IMG/VR virus record: IMGVR_UViG_3300042446_002035
Span: 1-24,378 of that record
Reading direction: 5' to 3' (one strand)
Origin: a virus
Length of the DNA: 24,378 nucleotides
The notes under the pieces were generated by a model that had not been told where the DNA came from, did no database searches, and saw only the letters and a list, made by a program, of their open reading frames with translations. Position 1 is the first letter of the stretch. Each line of letters starts with the position of its first letter. Shown here one piece after another: positions 7,224 to 15,155 of this stretch. The position numbers and the translations under genes are program-made.

Positions 7224-7499
7224 ATGCAAGCAGTCGAAATCGCCCGTGCAATTATTTCTAATAGCTATTCAATTGACGAGCTCAACAACATCACAGACGC
7301 TATCAAGTTTGCTCGTACCCAGCTCACTCGCCGCAATACCGGCACCTTTGTGATTGGTAGCCGTGTGGCATTTGTCAACACCAAAACCGGTGTGCGATTT
7401 ACCGGCAAAGTCAACAAAGTCAAGCAGAAGTATGTGCTGGTGGATACCGATGTTGGTGTTCGCTACAATGTGCCAGCATCCATGTTGGTGGCAGCATAA
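7224..7499 (+). CDS. Small protein with helical N-terminus and SH3/KOW-like C-terminus
   Basis: A 91-aa protein under promoter copy B. Residues 1-38 form helices (ARAIISNSYSIDELNNITDAIKFART). Residues 43-91 (VIGSRVAFVNTKTG..FTGKV.KVKQKYVLVDTDVGVRYNVPASML) have the pattern of a small SH3-like or KOW barrel, often used for nucleic acid or polymerase contacts. I recognise no named family. The stop overlaps the next ATG (TAATG). Confidence 0.75.
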   Translation: MQAVEIARAIISNSYSIDELNNITDAIKFARTQLTRRNTGTFVIGSRVAFVNTKTGVRFTGKVNKVKQKYVLVDTDVGVRYNVPASMLVAA

Positions 7500-7918
7500 T
7501 GGGTCTCGACATGTACGCCTATGCGGCTGCTCGTGCAGGCCAGCAGGATGAATATAATGAACAAGAAGGTGATTGGAATCTGGAGACTCGCGAATGGGTC
7601 ACTAAAGATCTTTTACCTAAGCCACGTGAAATTGCATACTGGCGCAAGCATCCTAACCTGCATGGCTGGATGGAACGGCTTGCCGAATCAAAAAATCTAG
7701 AGTACGGCTCATTCAACGGTGTTGAACTAGAACTGACCTGGGCAGACATTGATGCACTGGAGCAGGCAGTGACACACCGGCAATTGCCGGCCACTAGTGG
7801 TTTCTTTTTTGGCAACAATGCTGATGAACTATATTACGAAAGTGACCTAGCGTTCATCAAAGCTGCTCGTGCAGAACTGTTTCTAGGTTTGCGAGTGTTT
7901 TACAACAGCTCATGGTAA
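7499..7918 (+). CDS. MGLDMYAYA-type phage protein of unknown function
   Basis: A 139-aa acidic protein whose first residues, MGLDMYAYA, match a start signature seen in many phage and some bacterial hypothetical proteins. The middle is Trp-rich (AYWRKHPNLHGWME), and WADIDALEQAV, then FFFGNNADELYYESDLAFI, look like a compact alpha/beta domain. It is translationally coupled to the preceding gene. No function can be assigned. Confidence 0.75.
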   Translation: MGLDMYAYAAARAGQQDEYNEQEGDWNLETREWVTKDLLPKPREIAYWRKHPNLHGWMERLAESKNLEYGSFNGVELELTWADIDALEQAVTHRQLPATSGFFFGNNADELYYESDLAFIKAARAELFLGLRVFYNSSW

Positions 7919-7930
7919 AAGATTAAATAT

Positions 7931-9304
7931 ATGAATGCAATTGATTTTAGTGACACAAGGTTTGAAGGCGTAGTGGCTGTAGGATGGATTCGTGATCTGG
8001 AGAGCAGCGACAGCCGGATCCACAAAGAAAAAGTAATTGAAAAAGCTCTGATGGCCTCTAAACTGGGGTCAACAGATGCTCAATGCTTTTTGTTCAACTG
8101 CTATCAAGCCTACAATCCTTTTTATGTGTTTGGAGTCAAACAAGTTCCAGAGACCAAGGGACTTGAGAACCAACCCAACAACTGGCCTGTGTTCTGGGCC
8201 CTGTGCGAAGCACTGCGCACTCGTAGCCTAACCGGACACGAGGCTCGTGATCGTATTGTTGCCATCAGTCAAGAGTTTGACAGCGATGAATGGAACATGG
8301 TGTGCCGACGAGTGCTGATCAAAGACTTGCGATGCGGTGTCAGTGAAAAGACCATCAACAAAGTTGTGGGCCGAACAGAGTGGAAAATCCCTGTGTTCAA
8401 TGTGCAGTTGGCACAGGACTCAACTGATCAGCCCAAGAAAATGAAAGGAATTAAACGTCTGGAAGTCAAGCTGGACGGTGTGCGTGTTATTGCAGTGGTG
8501 TCAGGCAATAGCTGTGTGTTATACAGCCGCAATGGCAAGGAGTTTGAAAACTTTCCGCAGATTTCCGAGGCTATCCTGGACAACCGAAAGGCATTCCAAC
8601 ACGGTCGCGGAACAGGCGGCCACTTTGTGTTAGATGGTGAAATTGTAGGTGAGAATTTCCAGGCCTTGATGAAACAGGCACAACGCAAAAGCAATGCCAA
8701 AACAACTGACATGGTTTATCACATTTTTGATATCATCCCCTTGGATGCTCTCAAAGAAGGCCATTGCAATATACAACAGAATCGACGCATAGAATGGATT
8801 GAAAGTGCCAAAACGGTGTTGGACGAAACTGATTGTTTGCGTATCATGCCTGGTATGAATGTGGACTTGGACACTGCGGAAGGACATGATGTCATGCGCC
8901 GTTTTGCCGAAGCATCAGTTGAGCAAGGTTACGAAGGCATCATGATCAAGAATCTTGACGCTCCGTACGAATGCAAGCGTAGTGATCACTGGATGAAATG
9001 GAAACCCACCATCACAGTTGATTTGACAATTGTGGGTTTTGAAGAAGGTACTGGTCGCAATGCAGGCCGGTTGGGTGCTATAATTTACGAAGGAGTTGAC
9101 AATGAACGAAATATTCGGGTTAATGTTGGTACTGGCTATAGCGATAATGATCGTGATGAGTTTTGGGCTGCCAGGGATCAGTTACTTGGTGTCATTGGCG
9201 AAATCCAAGCTGATGCAGTTACTCAGAATCAAGACGGATCATACAGTCTGAGATTCCCTAGACATGTTCGATTCCGCGGATTCGAAGCAGGTGAAAAACT
9301 GTAA
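7931..9304 (+). CDS. ATP-dependent DNA ligase
   Basis: A 457-aa nucleotidyltransferase of the T4/T7 ligase superfamily that seals DNA nicks during replication and repair. Motif I is EVKLDG with adenylated lysine K180. Motif III is FVLDGE (232-237), motif IV is EGIMIK (335-340) and motif V is WMKWKP (354-359). The C-terminal OB domain contains IRVNVGTGYSD and ends FPRHVRFRGFE in the place of motif VI. Residues 1-170 form an extra N-terminal helical domain as in T4 gp30. The start lacks a good Shine-Dalgarno; the ATG follows the previous stop by 12 bases. The stop overlaps a very small membrane gene. Confidence 0.93.
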   Translation: MNAIDFSDTRFEGVVAVGWIRDLESSDSRIHKEKVIEKALMASKLGSTDAQCFLFNCYQAYNPFYVFGVKQVPETKGLENQPNNWPVFWALCEALRTRSLTGHEARDRIVAISQEFDSDEWNMVCRRVLIKDLRCGVSEKTINKVVGRTEWKIPVFNVQLAQDSTDQPKKMKGIKRLEVKLDGVRVIAVVSGNSCVLYSRNGKEFENFPQISEAILDNRKAFQHGRGTGGHFVLDGEIVGENFQALMKQAQRKSNAKTTDMVYHIFDIIPLDALKEGHCNIQQNRRIEWIESAKTVLDETDCLRIMPGMNVDLDTAEGHDVMRRFAEASVEQGYEGIMIKNLDAPYECKRSDHWMKWKPTITVDLTIVGFEEGTGRNAGRLGAIIYEGVDNERNIRVNVGTGYSDNDRDEFWAARDQLLGVIGEIQADAVTQNQDGSYSLRFPRHVRFRGFEAGEKL

Positions 9305-9399
9305 TGCATTGGCTATTGGTATTGATCTTGGCATTTGTTAACCTGCCACTGGCCCTGGCATTGTCAGCAATTTTTATATTTTTTGAAAGACAAAAATGA
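9304..9399 (+). CDS. 31-residue single-span membrane peptide
   Basis: A small gene sandwiched between ligase and the next gene by TAATG and ATGA overlaps at its two ends. The peptide MHWLLVLILAFVN... has one continuous hydrophobic segment (about residues 3-27) followed by a charged tail FERQK. Perfect overlap on both sides with open coding between supports it as real. It could be a holin-like, inhibitory or host-membrane-targeting microprotein; nothing in the sequence decides. Confidence 0.65.
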   Translation: MHWLLVLILAFVNLPLALALSAIFIFFERQK

Positions 9400-9944
9400 T
9401 CTCAATGAAAGAATTCATGGAATTGGTGGACTACAAGATCACCGAAGGCGGCGACTATGGCTGGCAGTGCTTTGGGCCCAACAGCTATCAGTTGAGCCAC
9501 TGGAATGGTGTTCATGGCAAGGGTGGCTGGAGTGCCAATATTGTGTTTAGCACCAAGAGCCAGAAGGTCTATTGCGTAGAAGTATGCGACTACACCAACA
9601 ATCGTGCTTACAGAATGATCAATCCTGACTATGTGAAAAAGCATGATAAGGAAGCCCGGAGTCGAGACGTGAATCTCAATCAAGCCTGGGACGATGTCGA
9701 CTATGTTGATCTTGACGTAGATGATGACTTCATGCAAAAGTTTCTGGCCATCCGAGCTGGTGAGGAATACGATACACGAGTGCTGGTACCAGTGGACTTT
9801 TCAGATGAAGATCTCCTGAAGTACATGAAACTGGCGCACGAACGTGACATTACCTTCAACGAGTTTGTGGTACAAGCCCTAACTGAAGCTATTCGAGTAC
9901 ACAAAACTGATCCAGAAAAATTTGATCAATTGTACAAGGATTAA
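9396..9944 (+). CDS. Unknown phage protein with C-terminal ribbon-helix-helix-like segment
   Basis: A 182-aa protein joined to the membrane peptide by ATGA. The first 110 residues are Trp/Tyr-rich and beta-like (YGWQCFGPNSYQLSHW, KVYCVEVCDYTNN), then very acidic (DDVDYVDLDVDDD). Residues about 128-170 (TRVLVPVDFSDEDLL..MKLAHERDITFNEFVVQALTEAI) fit a ribbon-helix-helix DNA-binding fold: a short strand, then two helices with the T-x-N-E-F-V pattern. It may be a small regulator, but the acidic N-terminus is unexplained. Confidence 0.7.
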   Translation: MISMKEFMELVDYKITEGGDYGWQCFGPNSYQLSHWNGVHGKGGWSANIVFSTKSQKVYCVEVCDYTNNRAYRMINPDYVKKHDKEARSRDVNLNQAWDDVDYVDLDVDDDFMQKFLAIRAGEEYDTRVLVPVDFSDEDLLKYMKLAHERDITFNEFVVQALTEAIRVHKTDPEKFDQLYKD

Positions 9945-9948
9945 AAAT

Positions 9949-10143
9949 ATGAGCAAGAAACTTGAAATCGACTTTGAAACAGCAGACCGCATTGCAGTGC
10001 TGACTATGAAAGAACAACGCAAGTATCTCAAGAAAGAGCTAGCTGATTTCAAAAAAGGTGAGTACTTGCATCCTGAAGATGTTGTGAACAACACTCGTGT
10101 GATACAAGCTCTAGATCTAGTAATTAAACATTACGGTGGTTAA
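9949..10143 (+). CDS. Small helical protein of unknown function
   Basis: A 64-aa charged protein, MSKKLEIDFETADRIAV..., mostly alpha-helical (LTMKEQRKYLKKELADFKKG). The ATG at 9949 is chosen over an upstream TTG (9922) because AAGGA at 9936-9940 is well placed. The EIDFETADRI..L opening is frequent in small T4-like phage proteins, but no function is recognised. The gene is directly followed by the next start with no gap. Confidence 0.7.
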   Translation: MSKKLEIDFETADRIAVLTMKEQRKYLKKELADFKKGEYLHPEDVVNNTRVIQALDLVIKHYGG

Positions 10144-10584
10144 ATGAAAATTGGACTCAGTTACAGCCGATGTGTTCGAGACATTGTGGAAGGTCGGGTA
10201 GACATCGACGATGTGCTGGTGGTTATTGCCCGCACAGATTTTGATCCCAATGACGATGCCCAATGGGCAAACATGTGGTCTGCCTACGGTGGCGGTTCGC
10301 CTAGATTTGACTCTATTACGGGCTTTAGTCGTAGTGCTCCAGAGTGGGCTGGTCAAACTGACGAAGATCTTTTTCGTAGTGTGAGTGTAGGCTTATGGAA
10401 GTTGGGCAAGCTTCACCAGCCCCGCAAATTTGGCGCACATCCGAGTCGGCGTGATGAATTTTGGTTGGAAGCAGTGCTGCCTGATTCTGAATTACAAACT
10501 CGTCCAGCAGTAAAGGAAGCATGGGATCAGTTTCAGATGCTGGCTGGGTTGACCAATACAAAGTTAGATCGAGATTATCAATGA
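10144..10584 (+). CDS. Conserved-looking phage hypothetical protein
   Basis: A 146-aa soluble protein starting MKIGLSYSRCVRDIVEGRV, then an acidic loop (ARTDFDPNDDAQW), a Gly/Ser stretch (SAYGGGSPRFDS) and a C-terminal helix (PAVKEAWDQFQMLAGL). It abuts the preceding gene and overlaps the next by ATGA. The PAVKEAWDQF ending recurs in the next gene as PAVVDAWEKFMLTCEL, so these two neighbours may share a C-terminal module. Function unknown. Confidence 0.7.
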   Translation: MKIGLSYSRCVRDIVEGRVDIDDVLVVIARTDFDPNDDAQWANMWSAYGGGSPRFDSITGFSRSAPEWAGQTDEDLFRSVSVGLWKLGKLHQPRKFGAHPSRRDEFWLEAVLPDSELQTRPAVKEAWDQFQMLAGLTNTKLDRDYQ

Positions 10585-11045
10585 AAAAGGTGTATTATGA
10601 AAAAATTGGACGTAAGTATGTGCCTGTGGCTGAGTATGATAATGATCTTTTGGATAGTTTCCATAAAGGTAGTCACCTTGTCTGCGTATACCCCGGGGGT
10701 CAATCCCGTAGGTATAACGTGGAACCTAACTATGCGGCCATGATTGCGGCAGGGCGAGTGGCCGAAGATGCTATCTGTAAAGCTGTAAACAAGGCTAGCG
10801 AAATGCGTCCGGCTCGTACTCCAATTACTCCTGCACAACAACGAGCTTGGCGTAAACTGGCCAAAGAGCTTGGAGACGAGTTGTGTACCCTGACTGGTTC
10901 TAGTACTCGAGACATTGCTGAGGCTGCGGTACAGGCCATGCAGGCCGAAGCTGACAAACTTATGAGTCATCCCGCAGTGGTTGACGCCTGGGAGAAATTT
11001 ATGTTAACATGTGAACTTACCAAGGAGAGAAAAAATGGCAACTAA
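10581..11045 (+). CDS. Phage hypothetical protein sharing a C-terminal motif with its neighbour
   Basis: A 154-aa protein. The start at 10581 is chosen because ATGA overlaps the previous stop. The N-terminus KKVYYEKIGRKYVPVAEYD looks like a short beta-hairpin unit, followed by LDSFHKGSHLVCVYPGG. The C-terminal half is helical (PAQQRAWRKLAKELGDEL, AAVQAMQAEADKLM) and ends with PAVVDAWEKF, similar to PAVKEAWDQF of the upstream gene. It overlaps the following gene by 11 bases. No family or function recognised. Confidence 0.7.
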   Translation: MKKVYYEKIGRKYVPVAEYDNDLLDSFHKGSHLVCVYPGGQSRRYNVEPNYAAMIAAGRVAEDAICKAVNKASEMRPARTPITPAQQRAWRKLAKELGDELCTLTGSSTRDIAEAAVQAMQAEADKLMSHPAVVDAWEKFMLTCELTKERKNGN

Positions 11046-11247
11046 AACAACAGTATCTAAAATCAGCGACAAGCTGACCAAGATAAATGAATCATACACT
11101 GTGTATCGCTACGACAACGGCTTCATGGTAGAAGCAGGTGGACGCAACAAAAAAGGCGACTATGTCACTGCCAAGATCTTGTGCAACACACTGGATGAAG
11201 TGCTGATTCTTGCAAAAGAAGCCGGCGAAATGGATCTGGACAGTTAA
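11035..11247 (+). CDS. Small T4-like phage hypothetical protein
   Basis: A 70-aa protein. The ATG at 11035 has a strong RBS AAGGAG (11022-11027) located inside the upstream gene, which decides this start over one at 11011. The sequence YTVYRYDNGFMVEAGGRNKKG, then CNTLDEVLILAKEA, is a two-strand hairpin followed by a helix. This pattern is familiar from small T4-type phage proteins of unknown function. Confidence 0.75.
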   Translation: MATKTTVSKISDKLTKINESYTVYRYDNGFMVEAGGRNKKGDYVTAKILCNTLDEVLILAKEAGEMDLDS

Positions 11248-11257
11248 GGACAACAAC

Positions 11258-11935
11258 ATGGCCACCTGGAAACTATCACCACAACACAAAAAATCAGCAG
11301 TAGAACAAATGTTTTTCTACAATGACGGCAAAGTCATTATTGTTGAACAAGGCTGGCGCTGGGGAACTTTCACAGTAGAGTCCGACGAGCGACCACTAAC
11401 TGATCTAGAACTTGTAAATGCAGAAGGCTACGAGCTGGGCTGTATTGACAACAATGAGTCGTGGGAACTGTGCGAAATGACCGACGGCTGTTGGCTAGAC
11501 ATCACGGCAGGCCGCAACGCCACCGAAGAGGATGTGGCAGCATTTGAAAAAGCCTGGGAAGAAGATGGCTACGACGGCGTAGAAGAACAGGGCTGGAGTT
11601 GTGACGATACAGAATACTACTATTACGGTCCTTTAGAATTGATCAACGAAGACACTGGTCAAGTATTCCTGGGCGATGCTGTTGAGACTCAAGCTCAAAC
11701 TGAACAACAGTTGATGGCAGAGTTAGACGAACTGATTGCTACCATGCCTGAAGTGCCAGAACCTGCTGTTACAGACTGGTTCTCAGCAGATGTCAAGCCT
11801 GTGCATAAAGGCAATTATCAAGCAATTACTGAGGCAGCACCTATGTGGCCGTTTCCTACCATGGTAGAGTGGGATGGCAAGCAGTGGGGCGAGCCTGTCA
11901 AAGAGTGGCGTGGCCTAGCAAACAAGCCCGAATAA
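11258..11935 (+). CDS. Acidic Trp-rich phage protein with a DUF551-like tail
   Basis: A 225-aa, strongly acidic protein starting at ATG 11258, ten bases after the previous stop. Residues 10-120 are aromatic and acidic (EQGWRWGTFTVESDE, CDDTEYYYYGPLEL). The C-terminal 50 residues (DWFSADVKP..KGNYQAI, FPTMVEWDGKQWG..KEWRGLA) resemble the small W-x-x-x-x-x-x-P-x-x-G-x-Y domain often called DUF551 in phages; that match is from memory and weak. High negative charge is compatible with DNA mimicry, but there is no direct evidence. Confidence 0.7.
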   Translation: MATWKLSPQHKKSAVEQMFFYNDGKVIIVEQGWRWGTFTVESDERPLTDLELVNAEGYELGCIDNNESWELCEMTDGCWLDITAGRNATEEDVAAFEKAWEEDGYDGVEEQGWSCDDTEYYYYGPLELINEDTGQVFLGDAVETQAQTEQQLMAELDELIATMPEVPEPAVTDWFSADVKPVHKGNYQAITEAAPMWPFPTMVEWDGKQWGEPVKEWRGLANKPE

Positions 11936-11936
11936 A

Positions 11937-11965
11937 TTGACAAACAGCCGCGTGATTTGTATAAT
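11937..11965 (+). promoter_or_regulatory. Consensus sigma-70 promoter of the structured leader
   Basis: TTGACA (11937-11942), a 17-base spacer and TATAAT (11960-11965), a perfect match to both hexamers. It begins just after the preceding stop codon, and transcription would start near 11972. Confidence 0.9.
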
Positions 11966-11971
11966 TACTAT

Positions 11972-12151
11972 GCATGGTCAAAGAGGTTGAGCAGTTCAAT
12001 GGTGTGGCAGGGTAGCTTACCCAGGGCCTGTTGCGCCGTGGCATGTGAACGTTAGTCTTGTAGGATGCGACAAGGACCTCGATTGGTAAAACAATCAAAA
12101 CCTGGTTGGTAGCCGGGGGTATGCCGAGTGGAATTATCTGGAAAGGACTTT
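11972..12151 (+). ncRNA. Structured 5' leader or small RNA with cloverleaf-like potential
   Basis: About 180 bases without convincing coding capacity lie between a perfect promoter and the next start codon. A closing stem GGCATGT (12040-12046) / GTATGCC (12119-12125) has five Watson-Crick and two G-U pairs. Inside are three hairpins: GTCTTGT/ACAAG(G)AC (12055-12077), GATTG/CAATC (12081-12096) and CCTGG/CCGGG (12101-12117). Upstream is GGGTA-GCT-TACCC (12010-12022). The closed unit is 86 nt and cloverleaf-shaped, but lacks tRNA T-loop and D-loop consensus and a CCA end. It could be a riboswitch-like leader, an attenuator, a tRNA mimic or a chance fold. The 13-codon ORF ATG 11974-TAG 12015 lies in its 5' part. 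Confidence 0.45.
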
Positions 12152-12463
12152 ATGTCTGTCAAAATTGAGGCCTCTACGTTGAGTATGCCTGAGTCACTTG
12201 ACTCGCTTGAAAAAACGCCTTTGGCCATGCACCGTATTTGGTTCACAGTGTCCGACAGTGTCACTTGGTACAAAATTATTCACGAAGCCAACCGGCATTA
12301 CGGCAAGAATTGGCGCTGCCAACCACACGTGAAGCGCCGTCTTGATCGGAATCGCTGGCAGCCAAAAGACATACCTGTTTGGTTTGAGGTGCCAGATCCA
12401 GGCTTTGCAACCTGGGTAGCAGTCAAGCATGCAGTTGTGGCCAAACTAGGCCCCAATAAATAA
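12152..12463 (+). CDS. Small basic protein of unknown function behind the structured leader
   Basis: A 103-aa protein. The ATG at 12152 follows GGAAAGGA (12140-12147); an in-frame GTG at 12128 lacks a good RBS. The protein has a conserved-looking core RIWFTVSDSVTWYKII.EANRHYGKNW, then a basic stretch CQPHVKRRLDRNRW, then WFEVPDPGFATWVAVKHAV. The Arg/Lys/Trp-rich middle would suit nucleic acid contact. No family is recognised. Because its mRNA leader appears structured, expression may be controlled at that level. Confidence 0.7.
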   Translation: MSVKIEASTLSMPESLDSLEKTPLAMHRIWFTVSDSVTWYKIIHEANRHYGKNWRCQPHVKRRLDRNRWQPKDIPVWFEVPDPGFATWVAVKHAVVAKLGPNK

Positions 12464-12468
12464 GTGTT

Positions 12469-13956
12469 ATGATATTTGGATACTTCACCCTTTTTGTTGC
12501 ACTAATACTCAGTGCAGTGGCAGCATACTACAGCATTGTTGGTCTCACAGCAATTTTTAGTGCGGCTGTTATTCCCATCGTTATCATGGGTGCAAGTTTG
12601 GAAATTGGCAAAGTCACAGCCGCAGTTTGGTTGAAGCTAAATTGGTATCGTGCCAGTCTAACTTATAAACTGTATCTGGTGCCGGCACTGGTATTCCTTA
12701 TGCTGTTGACCAGCATGGGTATCTTTGGTTTCTTGAGTAAGGCACACAGCGATCAAAGTCTAGTGTCAGGCGATGTTACCAGTAAGATTGCAATATATGA
12801 TGAAAAGATCAAAACTGAAAAAGAGAATATTGAAGCAAACCGTAAGGCACTTAAACAGATGGATGAAGGAGTGGACCAAGTATTGGGCCGCTCAGCAGAT
12901 GAAAAAGGTGCCGACAAAGCAGTGGCTCTGCGTAGGTCCCAGCAGAAAGAACGTGCTCGCCTTCAAGCTGAAATATCGCAGTCGCAAAAGTCTATTGCGG
13001 AACTTGGTGATGCCCGTGCGCCTATTGCCGCTGAGGTCCGTAAAGTTGAAGCCGAGGTTGGACCAATAAAATACATTGCGGCATTTATCTATGGTGACAA
13101 CCCAGACGCCAATCTATTAGAAAAAGCAGTGACATGGGTGATTATTATTATTGTTGCAGTGTTTGATCCTCTGGCGCTGGTGCTGATCCTTGCTGCTCAA
13201 CAAAGTTTAAAGTGGGAACAACAGGCTCGAGAAGATCGAGCAGCCATGGGTATTGTGCCTCCTGATGTGGTCACACGACCGTTTACCCCAGAAGAAATTG
13301 CAGCACTGGATGAAACTGAGCCTGACCCCAAGTACGACCCTGATGACGGACCACTGACCAATGATCAAGTTGTTCAGATCAAAAAAACACTAGCAGAACA
13401 ACACCCTTATCTTGCTCAGCCTTTTGTGCATTTTAAAGATCTCAAACCTATGGTGTATAAACCAACAGAACCAACTGTTCAAGCGGTTACTGAAGAACCT
13501 GCACTGTTGGATGCCGAAGATGACCAGCCAGACGAAAATGATCATCCCAGGATCAAAGAAGCCATGAAGCTCTGGAAAATTGCCAACCCTGGTGAAACCA
13601 TCAAAGAACAAAGATATCGTCTGGCTCGCGGAGAAATTTCTGAGTTGCCCTGGATGAAGCTGATAGAAGATCCGGCGCCGCCTATGGCCAATCAAGGATT
13701 TGGTGCGGTATTTCCCATCACCGCAAACAAAGGTGACACATTTATTCGTGTGGACCGACTGCCCAATCAGGTATACAAGTTCAATGGTATTGACTGGATA
13801 CAGATTGACAAACAGCTTAGTGACAGTTACACTTACGATGAAGCCTACATTGATTATCTTATTGAAAAAATCAGCGTGGGCGAATATGACGCAGAGCTAC
13901 TGAGTGACAGTGAGCGTGATCAAGTGGCAGTTAGATTACAACAAACCAAGCAATGA
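12469..13956 (+). CDS. Four-span membrane protein with long coiled coil
   Basis: A 495-aa protein. Hydrophobic segments lie at about residues 3-25, 27-47 and 70-90. A charged coiled coil spans about 105-200 ([35 protein letters not shown]), and a fourth span is near 216-243 ([21 protein letters not shown]). The long cytoplasmic tail is acidic and Pro-rich. It contains [16 protein letters not shown] and a small domain [26 protein letters not shown]. Similar membrane-coiled-coil proteins are common in large T4-type phages with no known job; the layout also recalls DUF4407. Its end overlaps the clpX start by four bases, so both are co-translated. Confidence 0.8.
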   Translation: MIFGYFTLFVALILSAVAAYYSIVGLTAIFSAAVIPIVIMGASLEIGKVTAAVWLKLNWYRASLTYKLYLVPALVFLMLLTSMGIFGFLSKAHSDQSLVSGDVTSKIAIYDEKIKTEKENIEANRKALKQMDEGVDQVLGRSADEKGADKAVALRRSQQKERARLQAEISQSQKSIAELGDARAPIAAEVRKVEAEVGPIKYIAAFIYGDNPDANLLEKAVTWVIIIIVAVFDPLALVLILAAQQSLKWEQQAREDRAAMGIVPPDVVTRPFTPEEIAALDETEPDPKYDPDDGPLTNDQVVQIKKTLAEQHPYLAQPFVHFKDLKPMVYKPTEPTVQAVTEEPALLDAEDDQPDENDHPRIKEAMKLWKIANPGETIKEQRYRLARGEISELPWMKLIEDPAPPMANQGFGAVFPITANKGDTFIRVDRLPNQVYKFNGIDWIQIDKQLSDSYTYDEAYIDYLIEKISVGEYDAELLSDSERDQVAVRLQQTKQ

Positions 13957-15155
13957 AAAATAACGAAACAATCGATTCATGCAGTTTTTGTGGCAAACAC
14001 AAAGACGTAGTAACCAAACTTATTGTGGGAGTGAATGTTGCTATTTGCAATGAGTGTGTGGACCTGTGCGAAACTTTGCTCAAAGACGAATTACCAATTG
14101 ATGTTGTTGCAGAAGTAACTCTAGACCCCCAGCAGATCAAGCAACATCTTGATCAATATGTGATTGGACAAGACCGTGCAAAACAGGTTCTGAGCGTGGC
14201 AGTAGTAAATCACTACAAACGCATTTCAAACACTGATCCTGATGTCGAAATTGAAAAAACCAACATACTCATGCTTGGCCCCACGGGATCTGGCAAAACA
14301 CTGCTGGCTCGTAGTGTGGCTCGGTATTTGGATGTGCCATTTGTGATTGCAGATGCTACCAGTCTTACTGAAGCAGGCTATGTAGGCGATGATGTAGAAA
14401 GCATGATCTCTCGATTGTTTGCTGCCAGCGGCAACGATGTTGAAAAGACTCAGCGAGGCATTGTGTTTATCGACGAGATTGATAAAATTTCTCGTAAAAG
14501 CGAGAGTGCCAGTATCACCCGTGACGTCAGCGGCGAGGGTGTGCAACAGGCCTTGCTGAAACTGGTTGAAGGCACCAAGTGTAGAATCACTCCACAGGGT
14601 GGTCGCAAGCATCCGTCGGGTGACACTGTGGAAATTGACACCCGTAATATTTTGTTTATTGCAGGTGGTGCATTTGTTGGCCTGGAGAACGTGGTCAAAA
14701 GTCGTGTGAAAGGCACCAGCATTGGATTTGGTGCCGAAGTCAACAACAAGAATGCCGGAGGACTTGATCAAGTGACTCCGGATGATCTTGTGAGATTTGG
14801 TATGATTCCTGAGTTTGTGGGACGTTTTCAAAGCTGGGTAGCACTGAAAGAGCTGTCCAAAGATGACCTGATCATGATCCTTACTGATATACGTCACAGC
14901 TACATCAGTCAGTACAACTGGTTGTTTGGTCGAGATCAAGTTGATCTTGAATTTAGCAAAGAAAGTCTTGAACTGATTGCAGAACGCACACTCAAGAACA
15001 AAACAGGTGCTAGAGGTCTGCATTCAGAACTGGAACGAGTGTTGCTACCACATATGTTTTATTTGAGCAGCTACAGAACCCAAGGTATCAAGTGCGTGAA
15101 CATTGGTGTAGATCAAGTAAACTCACCAACAGAATTGAAACAAGTCAATGAGTAA
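13953..15155 (+). CDS. clpX: ClpX, AAA+ unfoldase of the ClpXP protease
   Basis: A 400-aa full-length ClpX homologue. The N-terminal zinc domain has C10/C13 and C32/C35. Walker A GPTGSGKT is at 109-116, Walker B is IVFIDEIDK, the pore-1 loop is GYVG, the pore-2 region is RKHPSGD, the arginine-finger/box VII region is IPEFVGRF and sensor 2 is GARGL. The IGF tripeptide (257-259) that docks ClpX onto ClpP is kept. The sequence therefore predicts an active hexameric unfoldase that could use host ClpP, since no clpP is in the window. It sits in a run with the membrane coiled-coil gene (ATGA overlap) and a small unknown gene (TAATG overlap), just before hsp20 and clpS. Confidence 0.95.
   Translation: MKNNETIDSCSFCGKHKDVVTKLIVGVNVAICNECVDLCETLLKDELPIDVVAEVTLDPQQIKQHLDQYVIGQDRAKQVLSVAVVNHYKRISNTDPDVEIEKTNILMLGPTGSGKTLLARSVARYLDVPFVIADATSLTEAGYVGDDVESMISRLFAASGNDVEKTQRGIVFIDEIDKISRKSESASITRDVSGEGVQQALLKLVEGTKCRITPQGGRKHPSGDTVEIDTRNILFIAGGAFVGLENVVKSRVKGTSIGFGAEVNNKNAGGLDQVTPDDLVRFGMIPEFVGRFQSWVALKELSKDDLIMILTDIRHSYISQYNWLFGRDQVDLEFSKESLELIAERTLKNKTGARGLHSELERVLLPHMFYLSSYRTQGIKCVNIGVDQVNSPTELKQVNE

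Noticed and set aside
7922-7929. Late promoter ATTAAATA before the ligase
   Set aside because: It lies one base before the ATG, leaving no room for a transcript start upstream.
12040-12125. tRNA gene
   Set aside because: The unit can be drawn as a cloverleaf, but the T-loop lacks TTCRA, the D-arm consensus is absent, there is no 7-base anticodon loop and no CCA end. Kept only as a structured-RNA candidate.
12455-12462. Late promoter AATAAATA before the membrane coiled-coil gene
   Set aside because: It overlaps the previous stop codon and sits only seven bases from the ATG; likely coincidence.
14226-15023. Long minus-strand ORF (265 codons) opposite clpX
   Set aside because: It is fully antisense to a strongly conserved ClpX and shows no motif, RBS or sensible composition (Phe/Asn/Thr/Cys-rich).
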